64,000 bases of DNA, taken from the NCBI GenBank assembly GCA_038142525.1, contig JAYQKE010000014.1:1-64000 (forward strand), in the 5' to 3' direction. The notes beneath the pieces are model-generated. The model searched no databases. It was not told the DNA's origin and saw nothing but the letters and a program-made list of their open reading frames with translations. Of this stretch, positions 19,447-29,017 are shown one piece after another (within the stretch, counting starts at the first letter, position 1; each line of letters opens with the position of its first letter). Origin of the DNA: CAJQHK01 sp038142525 (GTDB taxonomy: Bacteria; Pseudomonadota; Alphaproteobacteria; Rickettsiales; UBA1997). A program made the position numbers and the translations under genes.

Positions 19447-19508
19447 ATAAAAATTTTTTCTGAAAAATGAAAAAATAGACAAAATTAAATAGGAAAATCA
19501 GAGGTTCC

Positions 19509-20313
19509 CAAACAGGCCCTTTTGATTTATGACCTTAGCTATTTTCTCGTTATCAATATCTTGCTTATCATCTATTTTTTCAGATAAATAATTATTTACT
19601 AAATCAGCCTTTTTCTTTGGATCAAGCACAATATAGGCATAGGTCTTCTTCTTGTTTAGCTTAATCTCCTTTTCTTTAATAAATACCACTCTCTTTTTGG
19701 ATACTTTTACTGCATTAGATGCCAGATCTATTTTTTCATTATCAATTACTTCTTTGAATAATTTTCTGCCAGACGGAAGTCTAATTATAAAATTGATCTT
19801 ATTTTTTTGTAATAATTCAATATTATCATTAGAATAAAAGCCCGCATCTAGCAGTACCGCTTTAGCTGTAGTGTTATGAGCCTTAAGTTCTTTGATAGTA
19901 TTTGTGAGTGTTGAGATGTCCGCTATACTGCCTGCATTGTAGCGAAAGTACAGAGGTAGATTGTTATCGGCAGAAACAACTGACATAAATTTTATCTGCC
20001 TATCAATAGAGCCACTATTATAGCCAAACTCATTAATTGGAGTATTGATTTCATTTGGCATGCTACTTCCATCTACTATTAGACCTTCTTTGCTGTCTTT
20101 TGTTGCGATAGGAAGATATTTTCTAAAAAAGTCTTTTTGAAGCTTTTCACTTCCCAGTTCTTTTAGGAAATTACTGATAGCTTGTGAGCTCATAGAAGAG
20201 CCTGGAAATAAATGTTTAGATATATCGCCTTCATACCAATCATTAGCTAAATACATTGCAGATCCATTGATGAGACGATAGGATAGTAAGCTTTTTAATG
20301 TTTTAAGCTTTAC
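19509..20313 (-). pseudogene. IS1634-like transposase, central fragment
   Basis: Minus-strand frame 19498-20256 (about 250 residues) covers the middle of the IS1634-like transposase, including the first catalytic region GLIVDGSSMPNEINTPINEFGY and the second, AVLLDAGFYSNDNIELL. It is bounded on both sides by IS5 ends. The same sequence appears in the left part of the element at 45776-46534. The C-terminal part is lost at the IS5 border at 19508 and the N-terminus at 20314. A dead remnant. Confidence 0.85.
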
Positions 20314-21664
20314 GGAACCTCTGATTTTCCTATTTAATTTTGTCTATTTTTTCATTTTTCAGAAAAAATTTTTATAATTTGGATAAAGATTGCTAATTTT
20401 GTTAAAAATTAACAATCTTTATCCAAATTTAGGCATTATTTGTGGTAATTTCTCTAGTTTCTTGTCTAATTTTACCATTTTTGGCTAAATTAGACACATT
20501 TATCCCTTGTTACGCTGTATTTGGTAGTATTTTTCTAACCATATAGAGATTAGCAAGGGATGATAGCATTTGTAATTGATTAGTATTCTTTTGTAAACCA
20601 TTATATCTAACCTTTCTATAGCCCCAAAGATGCTTTATAATTTGAAATGGATGTTCAACTTTAGCTCGAACTGATGAAAATTGTTTATTCCTCTTTTTTT
20701 GCTTATTTGAAAGTTTTTTGTTAGATTTAGCTCTATTGGTTATACCATAAAATATATTGTGATTCCTACAAAATCTTTTTATTGCCTTATCATCATAGGC
20801 CTTGTCACCAAATAAAGAAGTTTCATCACCATGTAATAACTCCTCTGTTTTAGTAGAATCATGATCTTTAGCTGTCGTCGTGACAATAGAATGAATAATT
20901 GGCTTACCCTTAGTTTGCACACCAATATGAGACTTCATGCCAAAATAATAATTCTTCCCTTTCTTGGTAGAAGACATCTCTTGGTCCCTTTTCCTCTTCT
21001 TGTTTTTGTGCTAGTTGGAGCAGATATTAATGTCGCATCAGTTATCGTACCCTCCTTCAACAAAAGATCATTCTCTTCAAGATATGAATTTACCTCGTTA
21101 AATATAATCGACGATAAATTATGCTTTTCCAATAAATGACGGAATCTCAATATCACAGTCTCATCCGGAACATTATCAATACCAATATCAATATTTAAGA
21201 ATTTTTGAAAACTTATTCTATCATATATAGCATCCTCCATAGCTGGATCACTAAGACCAAACCACTGCTGTAACAAATGAATCTTAAATATTAATAATAA
21301 ATCTGTCACCTTCCTGCCACCGTAATCACTAGTACCATTAGGATAAAAAGGCTCTATCTTATCAATCAATCTTTGCCATGGAATAATATCCGTCATTTGA
21401 TTAAGAAACTTCTCCGCTCTTAATTTTCTACCAGAAATTGCTAATGAAAAAAATGATTGCTGGGTTGCCATAATTATATATTTTATTTGAATTTAATATA
21501 TCAATAATAAGCAAAAAAGCTAGATAAATCAAGCTTTTCTGGCTATTTTTATCAAATAAATTCAAACAAAATTTTATAAAATAACTTTGCTAAACTTTGG
21601 CAAAAATAACAAAATTAAACAGTTTCAAATCTATAAATTAGATAATTGGTTTTTCAGAGGTTCC
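20314..21664 (-). mobile_element. IS5-family element, full length
   Basis: Both terminal repeats are present. Length is 1351 bases, one short because of a deletion in the transposase gene. It separates two parts of the same IS1634-like element: 19509-20313 and 21665-21798, both on the minus strand. About 300 bases of the host element are missing between them, so insertion was accompanied or followed by a deletion. Confidence 0.92.
20510..21471 (-). pseudogene. IS5-family transposase, frameshifted
   Basis: The start (21471) and stop (20510) are both present, but one T is missing in a T-run near 21004 (GTTTTTGTG where intact copies have GTTTTTTGT). The frame is broken just after the first catalytic Asp, giving an N-terminal frame of 178 residues and a C-terminal frame of 155. 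Confidence 0.9.
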
Positions 21665-21798
21665 ATAGCTCATAATCGTGAGTAAAGAATTAATAATAGG
21701 CACGAGTATATAGAACTAAAAAGTCGGTTGCAAGCTTTTATTTGCTTAGATTAATGTTTTTTTAAGGACTATCGTGGGTAAAGATATGGGAATTTAAG
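21665..21798 (-). mobile_element. IS1634-like element, left end fragment
   Basis: Contains the leader also seen at 39763-39890 and 45445-45580 (AGTCGGTTGCAAGCTTTTA ...) and ends in the terminal repeat CGTGGGTAAAGATATGGGAA. It continues the fragment at 19509-20313 after the IS5 insertion. The following 90 bases, to 21889, hold nothing I recognise. Confidence 0.8.
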
Positions 21799-22606
21799 TT
21801 CATGCAATAAATATTAACATTTGGCAGTAATAGAGTAAATTCTTAAAAAAAAATTTTATGCATTTTATAAAGATAGAACTGTTATTATAGGAACCTCTGA
21901 TTTTCCTATTTAATTTTGTCTATTTTTTCATTTTTCAGAAAAAATTTTTATAATTTGGATAAAGATTGCTAATTTTGTTAAAAATTAACAATCTTTATCC
22001 AAATTTAGGCATTATTTGTGGTAATTTCTCTAGTTTCTTGTCTAATTTTACCATTTTTGGCTAAATTAGACACATTTATCCCTTGTTACGCTGTATTTGG
22101 TAGTATTTTTCTAACCATATAGAGATTAGCAAGGGATGATAGCATTTGTAATTGATTAGTATTCTTTTGTAAACCATTATATCTAACCTTTCTATAGCCC
22201 CAAAGATGCTTTATAATTTGAAATGGATGTTCAACTTTAGCTCGAACTGATGAAAATTGTTTATTCCTCTTTTTTTGCTTATTTGAAAGTTTTTTGTTAG
22301 ATTTAGCTCTATTGGTTATACCATAAAATATATTGTGATTCCTACAAAATCTTTTTATTGCCTTATCATCATAGGCCTTGTCACCAAATAAAGAAGTTTC
22401 ATCACCATGTAATAACTCCTCTGTTTTAGTAGAATCATGATCTTTAGCTGTCGTCGTGACAATAGAATGAATAATTGGCTTACCCTTAGTTTGCACACCA
22501 ATATGAGACTTCATGCCAAAATAATAATTCTTCCCTTTCTTGGTAGGAGACATCGCTTGGTCCCTTTTCCTCTTCTTGTTTTTTGTGCTAGTTGGAGCAG
22601 ATATTA

Positions 22607-23958
22607 GGAACCTCTGATTTTCCTATTTAATTTTGTCTATTTTTTCATTTTTCAGAAAAAATTTTTATAATTTGGATAAAGATTGCTAATTTTGTTAAAA
22701 ATTAACAATCTTTATCCAAATTTAGACATTATTTGTGGTAATTTCTCTAGTTTCTTGTCTAATTTTACCATTTTTGGCTAAATTAGACACATTTATCCCT
22801 TGTTACGCTGTATTTGGTAGTATTTTTCTAACCATATAGAGATTAGCAAGGGATGATAGCATTTGTAATTGATTAGTATTCTTTTGTAAACCATTATATC
22901 TAACCTTTCTATAGCCCCAAAGATGCTTTATAATTTGAAATGGATGTTCAACTTTAGCTCGAACTGATGAAAATTGTTTATTCCTCTTTTTTTGCTTATT
23001 TGAAAGTTTTTTGTTAGATTTAGCTCTATTGGTTATACCATAAAATATATTGTGATTCCTACAAAATCTTTTTATTGCCTTATCATCATAGGCCTTGTCA
23101 CCAAATAAAGAAGTTTCATCACCATGTAATAACTCCTCTGTTTTAGTAGAATCATGATCTTTAGCTGTCGTCGTGACAATAGAATGAATAATTGGCTTAC
23201 CCTTAGTTTGCACACCAATATGAGACTTCATGCCAAAATAATAATTCTTCCCTTTCTTGGTAGAAGACATCTCTTGGTCCCTTTTCCTCTTCTTGTTTTT
23301 TGTACTAGTTGGAGCAGATATTAATGTCGCATCAGTTATCGTACCCTCCTTCAACAAAAGATCATTCTCTTCAAGATATGAATTTACCTCGTTAAATATA
23401 ATCGACGATAAATTATGCTTTTCCAATAAATGACGGAATCTCAATATCACAGTCTCATCCGGAACATTATCAATACCAATATCAATATTTAAGAATTTTT
23501 GAAAACTTATTCTATCATATATAGCATCCTCCATAGCTGGATCACTAAGACCAAACCACTGCTGTAACAAATGAATCTTAAATATTAATAATAAATCTGT
23601 CACCTTCCTGCCACCGTAATCACTAGTACCATTAGGATAAAAAGGCTCTATCTTATCAATCAATCTTTGCCATGGAATAATATCCGTCATTTGATTAAGA
23701 AACTTCTCCGCTCTTAATTTTCTACCAGAAATTGCTAATGAAAAAAATGATTGCTGGGTTGCCATAATTATATATTTTATTTGAATTTAATATATCAATA
23801 ATAAGCAAAAAAGCTAGATAAATCAAGCTTTTCTGGCTATTTTTATCAAATAAATTCAAACAAAATTTTATAAAATAACTTTGCTAAACTTTGGCAAAAA
23901 TAACAAAATTAAACAGTTTCAAATCTATAAATTAGATAATTGGTTTTTCAGAGGTTCC
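22607..23958 (-). mobile_element. IS5-family element, full length, inserted in IS5
   Basis: Complete 1352-base copy with both ends, inserted in the same orientation into another copy of itself. It is flanked by a 4-bp direct duplication ATTA (22603-22606 and 23959-23962), so this is a simple transposition event that has not been rearranged since. Confidence 0.95.
22803..23765 (-). CDS. IS5-family transposase (intact)
   Basis: 320 residues with the catalytic TITDATLI and LFGDKAYDD motifs and the C-terminal KVEHPFQIIKHLWGY segment. No frame lesion. Because its element sits undisturbed inside another copy with a clean target duplication, it is the best candidate for the active transposase in this window. 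Confidence 0.93.
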   Translation of the reverse strand: MATQQSFFSLAISGRKLRAEKFLNQMTDIIPWQRLIDKIEPFYPNGTSDYGGRKVTDLLLIFKIHLLQQWFGLSDPAMEDAIYDRISFQKFLNIDIGIDNVPDETVILRFRHLLEKHNLSSIIFNEVNSYLEENDLLLKEGTITDATLISAPTSTKNKKRKRDQEMSSTKKGKNYYFGMKSHIGVQTKGKPIIHSIVTTTAKDHDSTKTEELLHGDETSLFGDKAYDDKAIKRFCRNHNIFYGITNRAKSNKKLSNKQKKRNKQFSSVRAKVEHPFQIIKHLWGYRKVRYNGLQKNTNQLQMLSSLANLYMVRKILPNTA

Positions 23959-24696
23959 ATTAATGTCGCATCAGTTATCGTACCCTCCTTCAACAAAAGA
24001 TCATTCTCTTCATTCTCTTGGTAGAGATATGAATTTACCTCGTTAAATATAATCGACGATAAATTATGCTTTTCCAATAAATGACGGAATCTCAATATCA
24101 CAGTCTCATCCGGAACATTATCAATACCAATATCAATATTTAAGAATTTTTGAAAACTTATTCTATCATATATAGCATCCTCCATAGCTGGATCACTAAG
24201 ACCAAACCACTGCTGTAACAAATGAATCTTAAATATTAATAATAAATCTGTCACCTTCCTGCCACCGTAATCACTAGTACCATTAGGATAAAAAGGCTCT
24301 ATCTTATCAATCAATCTTTGCCATGGAATAATATCCGTCATTTGATTAAGAAACTTCTCCGCTCTTAATTTTCTACCAGAAATTGCTAATGAAAAAAATG
24401 ATTGCTGGGTTGCCATAATTATATATTTTATTTGAATTTAATATATCAATAATAAGCAAAAAAGCTAGATAAATCAAGCTTTTCTGGCTATTTTTATCAA
24501 ATAAATTCAAACAAAATTTTATAAAATAACTTTGCTAAACTTTGGCAAAAATAACAAAATTAAACAGTTTCAAATCTATAAATTAGATAATTGGTTTTTC
24601 AGAGGTTCCCTTATTTAAAGCCTAAAATTTTTACAATGTCAATGACCATTAAAAAATAAATAATATATATTTACTTATTAAAATAAAATATTAGCC

Positions 24697-24811
24697 TTTA
24701 TTGACCTGGTCACGAATTAATCACTATTTTAACTGCAATTTTTCAATTTAATTTTAACCTAAAAAAGTTAATTGTTAAAACAAGAAACTAGTTTGTGACC
24801 GGGTTAATAAA
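24697..24811. repeat. Palindromic element with 23-base imperfect inverted ends
   Basis: TTTATTGACCTGGTCACGAA at the left (24697) is matched, inverted, by TAGTTTGTGACCGGGTTAAT at the right (to 24811); 19 of 23 positions pair. The 69 bases between are A+T-rich. It lies in the 274-base space between an IS5 end and ahpC. Its size and ends suggest a small non-autonomous element or a palindromic repeat; it could also carry an operator for ahpC. Only one copy was found in the window. Confidence 0.5.
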
Positions 24812-24883
24812 TATATCATACAACTAAATTAATCTTAAATTAGTTGGCTCTAATAAAATTAATCAACTTTCAATATAATAAAA

Positions 24884-25437
24884 ATGTTAACAATTGGTGA
24901 TAAATTCCCAGCTTTTAAATTACAAGCTGTTCCTGGTGGTAAATATCCAAATTCTATGGATGAAGCTTTTACTGAAATTAGCAATGAAACTAATAAGGGT
25001 AAATGGCAAGTTATCTTCTTTTATCCGAAAGATTTTACTTTTGTTTGTCCAACTGAAATTGCCAAGCTTTTGCTAGATTAAATGAAGAATTTACTGATAG
25101 AGATGCAGTTTTAATGACTGCAAGTACTGATAGTGAATTTGTTCATCTTGCTTGGAAAAGAGATAATGAAGATTTAAAAGATCTTTCAATACCTATGCTT
25201 GCTGATGTTGGCGGTGTTTTATCTAAGGATTTGGGTATTTTAAATCCAGATGCTTTAGTCTCTAACAGAGCAACTTTTATTGCTGATCCAGATGGAATTA
25301 TTAGATTCGTTTCGGTTACCGATCTTTCAGTTGGTAGAAATCCTGATGAAGTTTTAAGAGTTTTAGATGCTCTTCAAACTGACGAATTATGTCCTTGTAA
25401 TTGGAAAAAAGGTGATGATGTAATTGAGGTTAAGTAG
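24884..25437 (+). CDS. ahpC: Peroxiredoxin AhpC (one frameshift)
   Basis: Reduces hydrogen peroxide and organic peroxides. The peroxidatic Cys is in FVCPTEIA (residue 55). The C-terminus ends TDELCPCNWKKGDD, with the extra Cys pair typical of the AhpC form that works with AhpD, as in mycobacteria, instead of AhpF. Two extra A residues near 25064 (GCCAAGCTTTT) close the first frame at 25081; the rest is open from 25082 to 25437. Corrected length is about 184 residues. It is directly followed by ahpD, which supports the pairing. Confidence 0.92.
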
Positions 25438-25448
25438 CATTAAATAAG

Positions 25449-25469
25449 CTCCCCCTGAAAATGGGGGAG
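25449..25469 (+). terminator. GC-rich hairpin between ahpC and ahpD
   Basis: CTCCCCC and GGGGGAG pair around TGAAAAT just 11 bases after the ahpC stop. A T-run does not follow closely, so it may be a weak terminator or an mRNA-stabilising 3' stem that sets a higher ahpC than ahpD level. Confidence 0.5.
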
Positions 25470-25526
25470 TAAATTTCTTGTCAAACAAATATTTATTTAA
25501 AAGTAAAATTTTTAATCACATTAGAC

Positions 25527-26039
25527 ATGACTATAGAATTTCAAGATTACGCTAAAGATATCAAGCTAAATCTTTCTAGCGTTTTAAAAATTGATCCAGA
25601 ATCAGAATTAAAAGAAAATCAAATTTTTGCTATTGCTCTTTCTTGTGCTTACGCTACTAAAAATAGTGAGATTGTTAATGATATTTTAGATAAAGCTGGT
25701 GATCAAATAAGCAGTGAAGAAAAAAAAATCTTAAAAAAAGTCACGCTTCTCTTATGGCTATGAATAATATTTATTATCGTTTTGCACATTTGGTTAGCGA
25801 TAAGGATTATTTAACTATGCCGGCTAAACTTAGAATGAATTTTATTGGCAATCCTGGAATTGATAAAATCGATTTTGAGCTTTATTCTTTAGCAGTTTCG
25901 GCAATTAATGGTTGCGGCCTCTGTATTGATTCTCATGTAAAACAAGTTTCTAATGCCGTTAATAAAAAGACCATTCAACATTCTATCAGAATTCTTCGCC
26001 ACAATTAATGCAGTTGCCCAAGCAATTTTTATAAATTAA
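25527..26039 (+). CDS. ahpD: Alkylhydroperoxidase AhpD (two compensating frameshifts)
   Basis: Lipoamide-dependent reductase of AhpC. The active-site CxxC with its His is present as GCGLCIDSH. Two indels break the frame: one in an A-run near 25733-25739 and one near 25991-25997. They cancel, so 25527-26039 is exactly 171 codons and ends in a normal C-terminus (NAVAQAIFIN). Length matches AhpD (about 175). In the known system AhpD passes electrons from the lipoyl group of SucB, via Lpd, to AhpC; sucB is in this window. Confidence 0.88.
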
Positions 26040-26050
26040 ATCAATTCGTT

Positions 26051-26485
26051 ATGACTAAAAAAGTAACAGATTCATTAAAAATAGTATTAGCAGATAGCTA
26101 TATCTTATATTTAAAAACCCAAAATTATCATTGGAATGTAACTGGTCCTAACTTCCATTCACTGCACTCAATGTTTGAGGAGCAATATAATGATCTATTT
26201 TCTGCAGTCGATTTAATAGCTGAAAGAATTAGGGCTCTTGGTGTAAAAGCTCCAGGAAGATATGCTAAATATATGGAGTTAACTAATCTTAAAGAAGGTG
26301 ATGAAAATTTAGATTCTAATTCTATGGTTTCTGATCTAGCAAAAGACCAAGATTTAATAGCTAAGAGTTTTAGTAATTTATTAAAAGAAGCTCAAGAAAT
26401 TGGTGACGAAGTAACGGTTGGTATCGCAACTGATCGTATTGAAATTCATCAAAAAAATGCTTGGATGCTAAGAAGTAGTATTTAG
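26051..26485 (+). CDS. dps: Dps-family ferritin-like protein
   Basis: Mini-ferritin that oxidises and stores iron with hydrogen peroxide and protects DNA. 144 residues, intact. The ferroxidase site is formed across subunits by the His in YHWNVTGPNFHSLHSMFEEQYND and the Asp/Glu of the same segment. The C-terminal helix ends in DRIEIHQKNAWMLRSS, a typical Dps ending. It follows ahpD by 11 bases, so ahpC-ahpD-dps form a peroxide and iron defence cluster. No long basic N-terminal tail is present, so DNA binding is doubtful. Confidence 0.93.
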   Translation: MTKKVTDSLKIVLADSYILYLKTQNYHWNVTGPNFHSLHSMFEEQYNDLFSAVDLIAERIRALGVKAPGRYAKYMELTNLKEGDENLDSNSMVSDLAKDQDLIAKSFSNLLKEAQEIGDEVTVGIATDRIEIHQKNAWMLRSSI

Positions 26486-26686
26486 CTAAAAATATATAAA
26501 TAATCTAATAACTCCCTTCTATGGCGGAGTCAAAGTAACCTTAAATTACTTTGCTATAATCCCTAAAAAATTAGTTTAGATATAACATTTCAAACTTTGG
26601 GGGGGTATTATACCTTACTCCCCTACATAATTATTGATCATTAATTTTCACGATATATCATATCCTCCTTAATCAAAATAAGGATC

Positions 26687-27240
26687 ATGAAAGAATTAAT
26701 AAATCAATATTTCAGTGACTTTGGCAAAGTTCTTCCAAAGAGGTTAGTTAATATAACAACTGCGATAATGCGATGCGGTAGCGCTAATACTTACCAAATA
26801 GCCAGACAGCTTTCAAAGGAAAACAATAAAAGCTTTAAGACAAATGATATGGCTGTTTATAGATTATTACATAGCAAAGATTTCCAGATAGATGATTCCT
26901 TTTGGCGCAAACATGTGAAGCTAATATTTAGCTTGTTAGAGGAAAAAAATGTAATATTGAAAGGTCAAAGAATACAAATAAATATCGACTTCACAAGTCA
27001 TGAAAATAATTTCTTAATTCTTAGTGCTAAATTATTTTAAATGGTAAAGCAATTACCATATATTTTTCGATGCGCAAATATCCAAAAAAGAAGAATCAAA
27101 TGTCACAAATAAAAATGGAAGAAGCTTTTATAAAGGGTCTAAGGCATGTATTATCTAAGAAATATAGCTATGTAATAGTTGCGGATAGGGGTTTTGGAAA
27201 TAATAGATTCGCTAATCTTTGCAAGGAAAATAATTTTGAT
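26687..27240 (+). pseudogene. IS4-family transposase, N-terminal part, degraded
   Basis: The frame 26687-27040 (MKELINQYFSDFGKVLPKRL ...) continues after a shift near 27035 into 27070-27240. It reads IYFSMRKYPKKKNQ and then YSYVIVADRGFGNNRFANLC, which contains the second catalytic Asp of IS4-type transposases. The first catalytic Asp is in INIDFTSHENN. It ends against an IS5 right-end fragment at 27241, so the final Glu domain is missing. It is unrelated to the other IS4-type element here. Confidence 0.7.
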
Positions 27241-27376
27241 TCTAATTTAGCCAAAAATGGTAAAATTAGACAAGAAACTCTGATTTTTCCTATTTTTGTT
27301 AATTTTTAACAAAATTAGCAATTTTTTTCTGAAAAATGAAAAATAGACAAAATTAAATAGGAAAATCAGAGGTTCC
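27241..27376 (+). mobile_element. IS5 right-end remnant with internal deletions
   Basis: Starts with TCTAATTTAGCCAAAAATGG and ends with the right repeat ATCAGAGGTTCC. Two internal segments, including half of the long hairpin, are gone (136 bases remain of about 190). Confidence 0.85.
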
Positions 27377-27629
27377 TTTGGTATAAGATATTATTAATAA
27401 GGATATAAAAAGCTCACAAAAAAGATGTAAGGATAATAAATTTAACGATATTTATATTATCAATTATCATTATTATATCAGTTTCCGTTTTTTTAACTTT
27501 CAGAATACAAAGCTATTATGACTGGACACAAAAAAAGTTAAACTCGTGTCCGATAAGTGTGAAAGAATTGCTAAGGTTACTAATAACGCAAAGACAACTT
27601 ATTTCAACCTAGACGTTTCTTATAAATCT
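27377..27629. other. Intergenic remnant, unidentified
   Basis: About 250 bases between an IS5 remnant and the folate cyclo-ligase gene. Short open stretches exist in more than one frame (for example VSDKCERIAKVTNNAKTTYF near 27548-27607), suggesting a decayed gene. No family could be recognised. Confidence 0.3.
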
Positions 27630-28204
27630 TTAAAGTTGGGAATTTCTATGATCAGAAGTAATAATTAAATCTAATTTTTTATCAAATTTTTCTATAGGTA
27701 ATAATTTATCATAATATTGTTCTTTATAGGAAGTTCCTATAAATTTTGTTTGATAATTATTTTTACGATATTTTTCTATTAAACGATCATAAAATCCACC
27801 ACCCATTCCTATTCTATTATTATTTTTATCAAAACAAACTAATGGGCAAAATACTATATCCATTATATCATTAGTAACCTCTATTGGTTCAATAATTTTG
27901 GAAATTTTATGGTTTCTTGTTAGATTTTCTTGAGAAAGATGACCAAATTCTAGTTTTTTTGCAATTATTTTTGGTAAAAATATTTGATAATTTTTATTTT
28001 GAAGAAATTCTTCTATCAAACTTAACTCCACTTCGTTATTTATTGATGAATATAGGGCTATATTTTTAATATTTTTTTGTTCTGTAATATATTTAATGGC
28101 TTTGAGACAAATTTTTTTGATTCTTTTGTCACAAAATCTTTAGAAAAAGACAATCTATGATCAAAGAAATATTGTCGAATTTTACTTTTCTGCTCTTGAG
28201 ACAT
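27630..28204 (-). CDS. 5-formyltetrahydrofolate cyclo-ligase (one frameshift)
   Basis: Converts 5-formyl-THF to 5,10-methenyl-THF with ATP. The C-terminal half is clear: CPLVCFDKNNNRIGMGGGFYDRLIEKY is the family's signature. The start at 28202-28204 (MSQEQKSKIRQYFFDHR) overlaps the end of the upstream ppsR gene. A missing base in the A/T-run near 28112-28120 separates the N-terminal 30 codons from the rest. Corrected length is about 191 residues, normal. The minus-strand order der - ppsR - this gene suggests one operon. Confidence 0.88.
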
Positions 28205-28997
28205 AAAGCTGCATTATTTTTGCTGAAGTTTCTTCAACTGATCTTCTGGTAACATCAATTATTGGACATTTTAATTTAGAAAATAAAATTCTAGATTCTG
28301 CTATTTCTTCTTTTATTTTTTCTATTTTAATGTAATCCGTTTCAATATTAGTGTCACCCATTGAATTAACTCTTACTTTCCTTACTTGTAATAATTTTTC
28401 AGGATTAATCATTAGCCCAACAATTAACGGTTTTTTTACTTCATAAATCTCTTTGGGAAAGGATTTTAAATCAACAAAAGGAATATTTGCTGTTTTATAG
28501 CCACGACAAGATAAAAAGACTGATGTAGGTGATTTAGATGTGCGAGAAACACCAACAATAATAATATCCGCCGAATCAAGATCTCTTACTTTTTGTCCAT
28601 CATCATGTTCTATAGTATAATTAATTGCTTCAACTTTAGAGAAATATTCTTCATCTAAAATATGTTGCCTACCAATAGAACCAGTTACATCCATTTTTAG
28701 ATATCTAGAAAATTGTCCAATTATTCTGGCAAGAGCGGAAATACAAGGCAAACCCAACTCTTCGCAATAATTTTTTAAATTACTAATTAAGTCATCTTTT
28801 AAAATGGTATAAAGTACAATTCCAGGGTTTTTAGCAATTGATTCTTTTATTTTTTCTATTTGATTTTCACTGCGGGTTAGTGGCCAAATAAATTCTTCAA
28901 CTTCTAGATCTTCAAATTGAGATATTATTGCGCGAGAAATTGCCCCTAATGTTTCTCCAGTTGAGTCTGATATAAGATGAATATTAAGTTTTTTCAT
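28182..28997 (-). CDS. ppsR: PEP synthase/pyruvate phosphate dikinase regulatory protein (kinase-pyrophosphorylase, DUF299)
   Basis: Bifunctional enzyme that phosphorylates and dephosphorylates the regulatory Thr of PPDK or PEP synthase. 271 residues, intact. The N-terminal signature LNIHLISDSTGETLGAISRA and the P-loop GVSRTSKSPTSVFLS are both present, and NIPFVDLKSFPKEIYEVKKP is conserved. Which target enzyme applies cannot be told here, and alphaproteobacteria usually have PPDK. The end overlaps the folate cyclo-ligase start by 23 bases, so the two genes are coupled. Confidence 0.93.
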   Translation of the reverse strand: MKKLNIHLISDSTGETLGAISRAIISQFEDLEVEEFIWPLTRSENQIEKIKESIAKNPGIVLYTILKDDLISNLKNYCEELGLPCISALARIIGQFSRYLKMDVTGSIGRQHILDEEYFSKVEAINYTIEHDDGQKVRDLDSADIIIVGVSRTSKSPTSVFLSCRGYKTANIPFVDLKSFPKEIYEVKKPLIVGLMINPEKLLQVRKVRVNSMGDTNIETDYIKIEKIKEEIAESRILFSKLKCPIIDVTRRSVEETSAKIMQLYVSRAEK

Positions 28998-29017
28998 AAT
29001 ATTAAATATTATTTTTT

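Larger units (their letters stand above)
18157..19508 (+). mobile_element. IS5-family element, full length with intact transposase
   Basis: Complete 1352-base element from GGAACCTCTGAAAAACC to its inverted right end. It has disrupted the ImmA-like gene. The left flank is TATA; the right flank is unrelated IS1634 sequence rather than the other half of the gene, so a deletion or recombination followed insertion. Hairpins lie on both sides of the transposase gene (listed separately). Confidence 0.95.
21890..24609 (-). mobile_element. IS5-family element split by another IS5 copy
   Basis: The outer copy runs 21890-22606 and resumes at 23959-24609; the inner copy occupies 22607-23958. Removing the inner element and one copy of the ATTA duplication leaves 1364 bases, the standard 1352 plus a 12-base insertion near 24012-24030. 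That insertion adds four residues (YQEN) to the transposase N-terminal part (start at 24416). The interruption falls in the codons for the SAPTSTK segment. Confidence 0.92.

Noticed and set aside
20861..21139. Plus-strand frame within the IS5 copy
   Set aside because: Antisense to the transposase gene and present only because of base composition.
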